A DNA stretch of 9,665 bases from PALSA-1355 sp035496575 (GTDB taxonomy: Bacteria; Planctomycetota; Planctomycetia; Pirellulales; PALSA-1355), in the NCBI GenBank assembly GCA_035496575.1, contig DATJEN010000316.1:1-9665 (forward strand), in the 5' to 3' direction. The notes under the pieces were generated by a model. It saw nothing but the letters and a program-made list of their open reading frames with translations, was not told the origin of the DNA and searched no databases. Positions 1 through 5,261 of the stretch are shown one piece after another (position 1 is the stretch's first letter; each line of letters opens with the position of its first letter). The position numbers and the translations under genes were made by a program.

Positions 1-962
1 AGATGCCCGAGACTATGGCGCATAATCAGGCGCCGCAAGCGATGGCGTTCGACGTCCAGCAACTGGGCCGCTTGGGATTGATTGCCGTGAACCTTTTTGA
101 GAACGCGGCCAATCAGCACGCGTTCCGCCTCTGCCAGCGACGTAATGGGCTCGCTGGCCGCTGTGCTATGTCGAGAAGAATGATCGACGCACTCTCGCAC
201 TTCGCTCGGCAAGTGGGCAAGATCGATTGTACGATCGTTGCAGAACACGAAAGAACGTTCCATGACGTTGCGCAGCTCTCGCACGTTTCCCGGCCAGTCG
301 TACCTCAGCAGTAGTTGTTGAACGTGCGCGGCAATGCGTTTGTTGGGCTCTTGATAGAACTGCGCCAGCTCGTCGATGAATTGCAACGCCAGTCGGATGA
401 TGTCGTCGGGCCGCTCGCGGAGTGGGGGAATTGTCAAGCGAACGACGTTGATACGGAAATAAAGGTCTTGTCGAAAGGTCCCTTCGCGCACCATGCGAGC
501 CAAGTCACGGTGCGTTGCCGCAATGATACGCACATCAATGACAACTGGTTCGATGCCGCCGAGGGGGACGACAGTCCTTTCTTGAAGACACCGTAATAAT
601 TTGGCCTGGACCGGTGGCGGCAACTCTCCAATTTCATCCAGGAACAGGGTCCCACCGTCAGCGCACCGCATCAGGCCGAGCGTGGCCCTCTCGGCGCCAG
701 TGAACGCGCCTTTGACATGTCCAAACAACTGCGATTCGATCAGTTCGCTGGCAAAGCCGGTGCAGTCCACCGGCACGAACGGCTTGTCGGACCGCAGGCT
801 GTGCGCGTGGATTTCGCGAGCGGTCACCTCCTTGCCAACGCCCGTTTCGCCTTCGATAAGCACTGTAGCCAATCTAGGAGCGACGTGTTCGATCTGCGAA
901 CGCAATGCTTGGGCCGCGCTTCTTTCCTGGTGCTGGGACGTCCGTGAGATGGACTCACTCAT
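1..962 (-). CDS. Sigma-54-dependent transcriptional activator (AAA+ plus Fis-type HTH), 3' end cut by window edge
   Basis: A bacterial enhancer-binding protein of the NtrC/PspF class, which uses ATP hydrolysis to remodel sigma-54 RNA polymerase. The frame is open for 320 codons from the ATG at 962 to the window edge with no stop. Visible motifs are Walker A GETGVGKE (residues 38-45), the sigma-54-contacting loop GAFTGA (85-90), Walker B GGTLFLDE (103-110), sensor I near IIAATHRDL (146-154), the arginine-finger segment FRQDLYFR (163-170), WPGNVREL (223-230) and a Fis-like HTH (about 288-318, GNQSQAAQLLDVERHRLRR). Only about 20 residues precede the AAA+ core, so there is no receiver, GAF or PAS domain. 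The start is supported by GAAGGA nine bases upstream and by an in-frame TAA further upstream with no alternative start between. Activity is probably controlled by expression or by a partner protein (inference). Only a few C-terminal residues should be missing. DNA targets are unknown. Confidence 0.93.
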   Translation of the reverse strand, partial: MSESISRTSQHQERSAAQALRSQIEHVAPRLATVLIEGETGVGKEVTAREIHAHSLRSDKPFVPVDCTGFASELIESQLFGHVKGAFTGAERATLGLMRCADGGTLFLDEIGELPPPVQAKLLRCLQERTVVPLGGIEPVVIDVRIIAATHRDLARMVREGTFRQDLYFRINVVRLTIPPLRERPDDIIRLALQFIDELAQFYQEPNKRIAAHVQQLLLRYDWPGNVRELRNVMERSFVFCNDRTIDLAHLPSEVRECVDHSSRHSTAASEPITSLAEAERVLIGRVLKKVHGNQSQAAQLLDVERHRLRRLIMRHSLGH

Positions 963-1573
963 GGTCGATAATCCTTCGGAGAAGTTGTGGAAGAAATCTA
1001 AGGGCCAAGAACATCGGGGATCCTTCTTCCGTCCCGTGCATCCTGCGCCAGTCCGTTAGGAGACTGCGCGGAAGCTGTTCATTAGCGTCCCTCCACCAAC
1101 TTCAAAGATTATCTGTGCAATTGGCACCCAATCTAACGACATGCTGCACAGAGTCAAAAGTATTTTTAGCAAAATCAAGAAATGTTGGGTTTGGCGAAAG
1201 CTTTCGGCCTCGTTTCGCATGCCAAGAACCCTTAGTTTGTCGGCATCACCGCACGATGTGCCTAGTCCAAACCGATCCTCCGTTTCCCGTGCGCAAAAAC
1301 TCATCTCGGAAATCAAAGTGCCGGGAACTCGTCGAATGGCCGGTTTGTGGCACCCGAAGGAAGCAGGGCTCGAAATCGAAGGCCGAAGCGTGCAAACGAC
1401 CGAGATTGCCGGCAGCGGAATGGCTTGCTCTTAAAGAATTGACTGCTCCTTCGACATCGAAATTGCGCACGAGTCACACTCCCACTTTGGACGTTCATCC
1501 CCAGCGATCGCTTGACCAAGCCAGCCAACAAACTGCCTGATTTGGGAAAGTCGGAAGTCCACCAAAGAGTCAG
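963..1573. other. Gene-poor stretch, no recognisable product
   Basis: About 610 bases with only short overlapping open frames on both strands, none with a recognisable domain or a convincing ribosome binding site. Roughly 1090-1200 is visibly richer in A+T than the surrounding GC-rich DNA, with runs such as AAAAGTATTTTTAGCAAAATC near 1155-1175, and may hold the promoter region of the minus-strand activator. I looked for a -24/-12 sigma-54 promoter: TGGCAC occurs near 1122 but the matching TTGC element is absent. Together with the relics to its right, the stretch looks like decayed or acquired DNA (inference). Confidence 0.5.
972..977 (-). promoter_or_regulatory. Shine-Dalgarno site of the sigma-54 activator
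   Basis: GAAGGA on the minus strand, nine bases before the ATG at 962. It supports this ATG as the true start and hence the absence of an N-terminal regulatory domain. Confidence 0.6.
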
Positions 1574-1761
1574 TCAGTTCGCGCCGCCCGCCGCCGCTTT
1601 GACCATCGCAAGTATGCCGGCCTTGATAATTGTTGGTAGCGTCGGCCATGCTTCAATGACTTTGGCCAAGTCGGCGCACGCTGGGACCGCACCCTTTGGT
1701 GCGGAAGTCGTGTTGTTGCCGGATTCGAGTGCAACAGGGAGTGCAACAGGATCTTGCTCAC
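1574..1761 (-). pseudogene. Relic A of an integrase-type C-terminal tail (frameshifted)
   Basis: On the minus strand, positions 1672-1592 encode a conserved-looking tail with the pattern DLAKVIEAWPTLPxIIKAG followed by ILAMVKAA, ending at a TGA (1576-1574). I associate this Glu/Asp-Leu-Ala-x-Val-Ile-x-x-Trp-Pro-x-Leu-Pro pattern with the extreme C-termini of planctomycete phage-type (tyrosine) integrases; that link is from memory and inference. About 20 codons upstream, in a different frame, sits the doubled peptide LLHSLLHS encoded by a 12-bp tandem repeat, so a frameshift separates the two parts. No catalytic integrase residues (R..HxxR..Y) are visible nearby. It could instead be the end of a small protein of another kind. 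Confidence 0.45.
1727..1750. repeat. 12-bp perfect tandem duplication
   Basis: GAGTGCAACAGG occurs twice in a row (1727-1738 and 1739-1750). On the minus strand one frame reads LLHSLLHS. It lies within relic A and may be an ancestral peptide repeat of the tail or a simple replication-slippage duplication. Confidence 0.8.
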
Positions 1762-1936
1762 TTGCTAAACGCTTTGATGTATTTGGCTTGCGGGAAGTAG
1801 GCAGCGGACTTCTTCGCGAACAACTCCCCAGCCGTTAGCTCGACGGTCGGACACCCAATTTGTGAAGGATGGGATCGATACAACCAAGAAAGAGCGGATG
1901 ACCATGGATTCTGTCCTGATCCTGTCGACCGGGCAA

Positions 1937-2158
1937 TCACGATCCTGGAGGTCGCGCCGCTCGGATCAACGCTATGACGCCCGCCTTGATGGGGTCCGGC
2001 AGAGCCGGCCAGGACTCGATGACTTCGGCCAACTCGCGGTCGCACAGAGTGGAACCATCCGAAGATGCACCGGATTTCGCAGCGCTTGATTTCGCGGATT
2101 GCCGTAAGTGGCTAGCATCTGTGTCACTTACGAATCCCTGTTCGAATCCTGTCGGGCG
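1937..2158 (-). pseudogene. Relic B of the same integrase-type C-terminal tail
   Basis: The minus-strand frame ending at TGA (1939-1937) carries ELAEVIESWPALPDPIKAG, then VIALIRAA, at 2035-1955. Over 27 aligned residues it shares 16 identities with relic A (1672-1592). By hand count the 81-base alignment shares 56 bases, and many differences are synonymous third positions. The upstream part of the frame is Ser/Ala/Lys-rich and runs through a tRNA-3'-end-like segment, where it reads RPTGFEQGF. The open frame continues to 2272, but that part overlaps the DUF1990 gene start and looks accidental. No integrase catalytic core is present. The relation to integrases is inference. Confidence 0.45.
2103..2132. 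repeat. 8-bp perfect inverted repeat with 14-base loop
   Basis: CGTAAGTG (2103-2110) pairs perfectly with CACTTACG (2125-2132) around a 14-base loop. It sits immediately beside the tRNA-3'-like segment at 2140-2160 and upstream of relic B on the minus strand. It could be a recombinase arm or core site, or a small hairpin; there is no T-tract to make it a terminator. Confidence 0.5.
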
Positions 2159-2160
2159 TA
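2140..2160 (+). other. tRNA 3'-end-like segment, possible old attachment site
   Basis: The segment contains GTTCGAATCCTGTCGGGC, which resembles the T-loop (TTCGAAT), T-stem 3' half and acceptor 3' strand of a bacterial tRNA. The T-stem 5' half does not pair (CCCTG facing CCTGT), and I find no matching acceptor 5' strand or anticodon arm upstream, so it is not a functional tRNA. Tyrosine integrases often target tRNA 3' ends, so it may be a leftover attachment site (inference). It could also be a chance or coding-derived resemblance. Confidence 0.3.
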
Positions 2161-2270
2161 GTTTTTGAGTGTGCCAATGAACAAGAACCACCAAGACTGG
2201 CCCCGGCCTGTCTCGCGAAAGCCATAACCCACCCGGTCGAGTCGTTCCCTTCCTTGTTGGCCAGGTGTGC

Positions 2271-2855
2271 ATGCTGCTCCTCCGCCGGCCATCGGAAGCG
2301 ACTATCTGTCGCTTTCTCGATTCACAACGCTCTCTCAGTTTCAGCTATCCGCATGTTGGTGCGACTGCAAGTGAGCCGCCGCCGGCCGGCTACACGGTCG
2401 ACCATACGCGCGTGAATCTCGGCAATGGTCAGCGAGTGTTTGATGCCGCTCGGTCCGGCCTCGAGCGCTGGGAGCATTTTCGACTTGGCTGGGTCGAAGC
2501 ATGGCCCTCGACCACGCCGATTCAGCCCGGCGAAGCCATTGCCGTCGTCGCCCGCTCCTTCAGGCTGCTGTGGTCGTTGAACGCGTGCCGCATCGTGCGC
2601 GTCATCGACGAGCATGGGCCCATTCGTCGGTTTGGGTTTGCGTATGGAACGTTGCCCGGGCATGTCGAATTGGGCGAAGAGCGGTTCTTGCTCGAGTTTA
2701 ATCAGACCAAAGGTGACGTCTCGTACGACATCTTGGCCTTGTCACGGCCCAATCACATCTTGGCCAGGCTCGGATATCCGATGGCCAGGCGGCTGCAAAA
2801 GCGTTTTGCCAGAGATTCCGCGGCTGCGATGCAACGCTGCGCACGTGGTATCTAG
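2271..2855 (+). CDS. DUF1990 / UPF0548 family protein
   Basis: A 194-residue protein that I place in the DUF1990 (UPF0548) family, whose biochemical role is not established. Family-like features are an N-terminal SFSYPHVGAT (about residues 22-31), PPAGYTVDHTRVNLGNG (37-53), a W-x-x-F/H-x-x-G segment near 67-73, and the hallmark stretch around FGFAYGTLPGHVELGEERF (121-139), followed by a late LSRP (157-160). No signal peptide or clear membrane helix is seen, so it is probably cytoplasmic. Length is typical for the family. A GTG six bases upstream (2265) is an alternative start; the ATG was preferred because neither has a clear Shine-Dalgarno site. It stands alone, with 215 bases before the next gene. 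Family assignment is fairly sure; function is unknown. Confidence 0.85.
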   Translation: MLLLRRPSEATICRFLDSQRSLSFSYPHVGATASEPPPAGYTVDHTRVNLGNGQRVFDAARSGLERWEHFRLGWVEAWPSTTPIQPGEAIAVVARSFRLLWSLNACRIVRVIDEHGPIRRFGFAYGTLPGHVELGEERFLLEFNQTKGDVSYDILALSRPNHILARLGYPMARRLQKRFARDSAAAMQRCARGI

Positions 2856-3070
2856 CGCCGCAGTTCGTCCACTCACCCCAACAACTTCGCCTGCGCGCAC
2901 TTCGCCGCGGTGCTTGCACGCTTCAGAATCGCTCGCACGCGCGTCCTCAAATGATCCACTAGCGCTCGAGGACTGAGATAATCGGCACACCGCTTGCTCG
3001 CCCTCGACCCATCAAGCGCAGGTGTGCGCCACACGAAAGCATCCAGGTCTGTTCACAGCGGAGGCAGGTT
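2856..3070. other. Intergenic region upstream of the small acidic gene
   Basis: 215 bases without a gene. It contains a possible extended -10 at 2974-2982 and a small 5-bp palindrome GTGTG-CGC-CACAC (3022-3034) that is too short to call a regulatory site. Confidence 0.4.
2974..2982 (+). promoter_or_regulatory. Possible extended -10 promoter element
   Basis: TGA followed by GATAAT matches a TGn-extended -10 box with one mismatch. It lies about 90 bases before the ATG at 3071. No good -35 box is seen 17 bases upstream, so the call is tentative. Confidence 0.25.
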
Positions 3071-3280
3071 ATGCGACTAAAGGGTTTCGAAGCGATCGAG
3101 TTTGCTGAAAAAGAAGGTCTGTCACTCAATAAGGCGCCCGATTCGATCGACGAGGGCCGAGCTGGATTGAATGTGGCCGAGGCCGAGGCAATCGCCACGG
3201 ACAATCCCGACCTGATTTGGTTGGAAGTCCCGGACGACGAGTATTACTCCGAAGGCAGGAATATGGAGCCGGGGCGATAA
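3071..3280 (+). CDS. Small acidic protein of unknown function (69 aa)
   Basis: A 69-residue soluble protein, unrecognised at family level. It begins MRLKGFEAIEFAEKEGLSLN and is rich in Glu, Asp and Ala. An LNVAEAEAIATDNPDLIWLEV stretch (spanning about residues 33-53) looks like a helix followed by a beta strand, and the tail is DDEYY plus a polar end. No signal peptide, membrane segment or metal-binding cluster is seen. The start is strong: GGAGG (3060-3064) is six bases before the ATG, one of the best ribosome binding sites in the window. That and the protein-like composition are the reasons to believe it is expressed. It stands alone between the DUF1990 gene and a convergent gene, with a hairpin 50 bases past its stop. 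The fold could be a small regulator or a binding partner, but nothing in the sequence decides. Confidence 0.72.
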   Translation: MRLKGFEAIEFAEKEGLSLNKAPDSIDEGRAGLNVAEAEAIATDNPDLIWLEVPDDEYYSEGRNMEPGR

Positions 3281-3331
3281 GCCGGTAACCCCGCGTTTGT
3301 TCGCCTGGTTTACATTTCCTGCATCCGGTGC

Positions 3332-3348
3332 CACTGGCTTTGCCAGTG
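3332..3348. repeat. CACTGGC-TTT-GCCAGTG hairpin between convergent genes
   Basis: A perfect 7-bp inverted repeat (3332-3338 with 3342-3348) around a 3-base TTT loop. It sits between the ends of the convergent genes at 3071-3280 and 3392-3856, so it could end transcription from both sides, though no U-tract follows. I recall near-identical hairpins being dispersed in planctomycete genomes, which would make it a REP-like element. That recollection cannot be verified here. Confidence 0.6.
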
Positions 3349-3391
3349 TTCTCGGTATCGGTCCAGTTTGAAGTCACTCCAGTACAAACCT

Positions 3392-3856
3392 TCACTCCCC
3401 TTGATCCGGCGAGCCTCCGACGGTGCTGTCGCCACGGTGTGCTGTGCCTGGCGAAATGCCGTGCCGCTGGTGGCCGCCGCGGACGCGCTTTTCGGCCGGA
3501 GTTCCGCCGACGGCTCCGCCGCTCGGGCCAGCGAAGGGCGGACCGCCCTGCTCCTCTTCGCCCGTCGTGTCGGAGTCACTGCCGCCAAGCGCGTCTTCGA
3601 TCTCGCCCTCCAGGTCGTCGATCGATCCATCGCCGGCGTTAGTCCCTGCCAGTCCGCCAGCGGCCATCCCGCCCGACGGAGTACCCGCCGCGTGGATTCC
3701 GCCTGTTGCGCTGCCGGGCGGGCCAGGCGATTCGTCAGGGTCGCGCTCGTCATCGCGCAATCCTGCCCGACGGAGTGGGACATAAGGATCGTTTTCGTCG
3801 TGTCCTTGCGGATTACCAGATCGCTTGCGTTTGTGAGTGCTCATCGTTGCTCGCAT
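3392..3856 (-). CDS. Gly-rich, acidic, intrinsically disordered hypothetical protein
   Basis: A 154-residue protein made almost wholly of Gly, Pro, Ser, Thr, Asp, Glu, Arg and Ala, with few hydrophobics, so it is predicted to be disordered. After a basic start (STHKRKRSGN, residues 6-15) comes a short segment DPYVPLRRAG (23-32), an acidic Pro-rich part (DDERDPDESPGPP, 35-47), a Gly-rich repeat region (GGIHAAGTPSGGMAAGGLAG, 52-71), an acidic patch (IDDLEGEIEDALGG, 79-92), a second Gly module (GPSGGAVGGTP, 110-120) and a basic C-terminus with HRGDSTVGG (140-148). Alternative starts are the ATG at 3856 and the ATG at 3844 (fifth codon); neither has a strong Shine-Dalgarno site. The similarity of the two Gly modules and the charge layout favour a real gene, and I believe similar proteins occur in planctomycetes (memory, unverified). 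Function is unknown. Confidence 0.6.
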   Translation of the reverse strand: MRATMSTHKRKRSGNPQGHDENDPYVPLRRAGLRDDERDPDESPGPPGSATGGIHAAGTPSGGMAAGGLAGTNAGDGSIDDLEGEIEDALGGSDSDTTGEEEQGGPPFAGPSGGAVGGTPAEKRVRGGHQRHGISPGTAHRGDSTVGGSPDQGE

Positions 3857-4059
3857 TTCTGCCAGCTCGAGCCCACGAGCCGGCCATCTCGTCGATTGCC
3901 GGCGGCTATAAAGGGCACATCGCGTGCCGCAACCACTTGTCTTGCCGGTTAGGCGCGGGGCGGCGTGCCCAGGTTGTGGCCCCCCGAGTCGCTCCGTATG
4001 ATCGACTCCGCGGCCGCGGCTACTCGAAAGCGCGCCACTGAGACAGCGAGCAAAGGCCC
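3857..4059. other. Divergent intergenic region
   Basis: About 200 bases between the minus-strand disordered-protein gene and the plus-strand gene at 4060, so it should hold the promoters of both. A TATAAA (3907-3912, plus) is the only -10-like string noticed, with no clear -35. No terminator or operator palindrome was recognised. Confidence 0.35.
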
Positions 4060-4299
4060 ATGTATTACTTATACGGCTACAAACCCGGAAAGCCCGGCAA
4101 GCTTGTGGCCACCTTCGACGGCGAGCAGCAATTGCTGGCCTACGTGCGGTGGGCGACGCTCTCGGAGGCCAACGGCGTCTTCAAGTTCGAGCAAGGTAGT
4201 TCGCTGGCGAGCTACAGCGGATGGAGTTACTCGGATACGCCGCCGACCGATGAGGACCCCAGCCAGTTCGATCACAATCCCACGCCCAGCATGCTCTGA
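4060..4299 (+). CDS. Small hypothetical protein, MYYLYGYK type (79 aa)
   Basis: A 79-residue soluble protein of unknown function. It starts MYYLYGYKPGKPGKLVATF, continues with DGEQQLLAYVRWATLS (about residues 20-35) and an aromatic segment FKFEQGSSLASYSGWSY, and ends in an acidic, polar tail PTDEDPSQFDHNPTPSML. The pattern suggests a compact alpha/beta fold with a flexible C-terminus. I recall planctomycete proteins with this opening and ending, but cannot verify this. The ribosome binding site is weak (AAAGG three bases before the ATG). It ends 21 bases before the DUF1080 gene on the same strand, which suggests co-transcription. Nothing shows that it acts on sugars or is secreted; no signal peptide is present. 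Confidence 0.75.
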   Translation: MYYLYGYKPGKPGKLVATFDGEQQLLAYVRWATLSEANGVFKFEQGSSLASYSGWSYSDTPPTDEDPSQFDHNPTPSML

Positions 4300-4320
4300 G
4301 CGACCCAACAGGAGATCTCC

Positions 4321-5052
4321 GTGACACTGTCCCATCCAGCTAGTTGGTTGCAAGCGGCTGTTGTCGCCCTGCTGTTGGCGTCGGCAGGCGCGGCCGCGCG
4401 TGGCGAAGACGTTCACCGCGCGCTGATCGACGGAAACGCGCCAGGCTGGCAGGCCATCGGCCAGGCGGACCTGGTGAACGTCAATTGCTCGGCGGACACT
4501 TGGACCTGGAGCGGCGACGTGTTGCATTGCACCGGCCAGCCGGTCGGCGTCATTCGTTTCAAGCCCCCGCTCACCAACTTCGAGCTCCTGGTCGAATGGC
4601 GGCATCTGCGATCGGGCGGCAACTCGGGCGTCTTCTTGTGGGCCAGCCAAACCTCGCTCGATGCGCTCAAGCCTGGCCAGTTGCCGCATGGCATCGAAGT
4701 GCAAGTTCTCGATCACGGCTACACCGAGCAGTACGAAAAGAGCTCGAACAAAAAAGCCGATTGGTTCACGACGCATGGCGACGTGTTTCCCGTGGGCGAC
4801 TCGAAGATGATTCCTTTTCCGCCGATCGCGCCGGACGGCAAGCGTGCGTTTCCGCGCAAGCAATTGAGCAAAGGGGTTGGCGAGTGGAACCATTACTACG
4901 TGCGGGCCATCAATGGCGAAGTCCGCTTGTGGGTCAATGGCGAGGAAGTGTCCGGCGGCAAAGATTGCAGCCCCGCAACGGGCTTCTTGTGCCTTGAATC
5001 GGAGGGCGCGCCGGTCGAGTTTCGCGCCCTCAAGCTCCGCGAGCTGCCGTGA
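4321..5052 (+). CDS. Secreted 3-keto-disaccharide hydrolase (DUF1080) domain protein
   Basis: A 243-residue exported protein of the 3-keto-disaccharide hydrolase (DUF1080, LamG-like jelly-roll) family, some members of which cleave 3-keto-glycosides or disaccharides. The GTG start has AGGAG (4310-4314) six bases upstream. Residues 1-29 look like a Sec signal peptide: a weak basic start, hydrophobic core AAVVALLLASAGAAA and a probable cleavage near AAA/ARG. Domain landmarks are GWQAIG (42-47), the strand pair GVIRFKPPLTNFELLVEWRH (76-95), SGGNSGVFLWA (98-108), HGIEVQVLDHG (123-133), a Lys/Asp loop and the closing strands GEWNHYYVRAINGEVRLWVN (187-206), then GFLCLESEGAPVEFRALKLREL (221-242). These are the core motifs of the family. 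No second domain or lipobox is present. Substrate is not shown by the sequence. It is the second gene of a likely two-gene unit with the 79-residue protein. Confidence 0.93.
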   Translation: MTLSHPASWLQAAVVALLLASAGAAARGEDVHRALIDGNAPGWQAIGQADLVNVNCSADTWTWSGDVLHCTGQPVGVIRFKPPLTNFELLVEWRHLRSGGNSGVFLWASQTSLDALKPGQLPHGIEVQVLDHGYTEQYEKSSNKKADWFTTHGDVFPVGDSKMIPFPPIAPDGKRAFPRKQLSKGVGEWNHYYVRAINGEVRLWVNGEEVSGGKDCSPATGFLCLESEGAPVEFRALKLRELP

Positions 5053-5261
5053 AGGAAGGCGGTGATTGCGGGAGGACGCGTTGGGGCGCACCTCACCTTC
5101 CCAGTAGCCGCGATTGGTCAATTTGACCGCAAATCACCCTATTTCGCGGTGCATTTCGGCACGCCAGTCGCGGGTGCTCGCTGGCAGGCGTTCGAACGTT
5201 GCCGCCGGTCGCGACGTAGAATTCGACACGGGGTCATTGGCACGACCCTGGAGTGTCCCGT
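5053..5261. other. Intergenic region before the PLD gene
   Basis: 209 bases with no gene. It presumably carries the promoter of the PLD-family gene. A TTGACC (near 5122) lacks a matching -10 at the right distance, and no hairpin terminator follows the DUF1080 stop, so read-through from the upstream unit is possible. Confidence 0.35.
5250..5253 (+). promoter_or_regulatory. Shine-Dalgarno site deciding the PLD gene start
   Basis: GGAG eight bases before the ATG at 5262. It overlaps the in-frame GTG at 5253, so the GTG cannot be served by it and the ATG is preferred. Confidence 0.5.

Noticed and set aside
1120..1140. Possible -24/-12 sigma-54 promoter at TGGCAC
   Set aside because: The -12 TTGC element is missing at the required spacing.
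905..1540. 211-codon plus-strand open frame in the gene-poor stretch
   Set aside because: Ser/Arg-rich without hydrophobic core or domain pattern, no ribosome binding site, and its start overlaps the sigma-54 activator.
2085..2160. Complete tRNA gene ending at the TTCGAAT segment
   Set aside because: T-stem does not pair, and no acceptor 5' strand, D-arm or anticodon arm could be fitted upstream.
3022..3034. GTGTG-CGC-CACAC palindrome as an operator
   Set aside because: Only 5 bp per arm, expected by chance, with no supporting context.
4069..5121. 350-codon open frame on the minus strand opposite the DUF1080 and 79-residue genes
   Set aside because: It is rich in Arg and Ala, shows no recognisable domain and is opposite two well-supported genes; long antisense frames are expected in GC-rich DNA.
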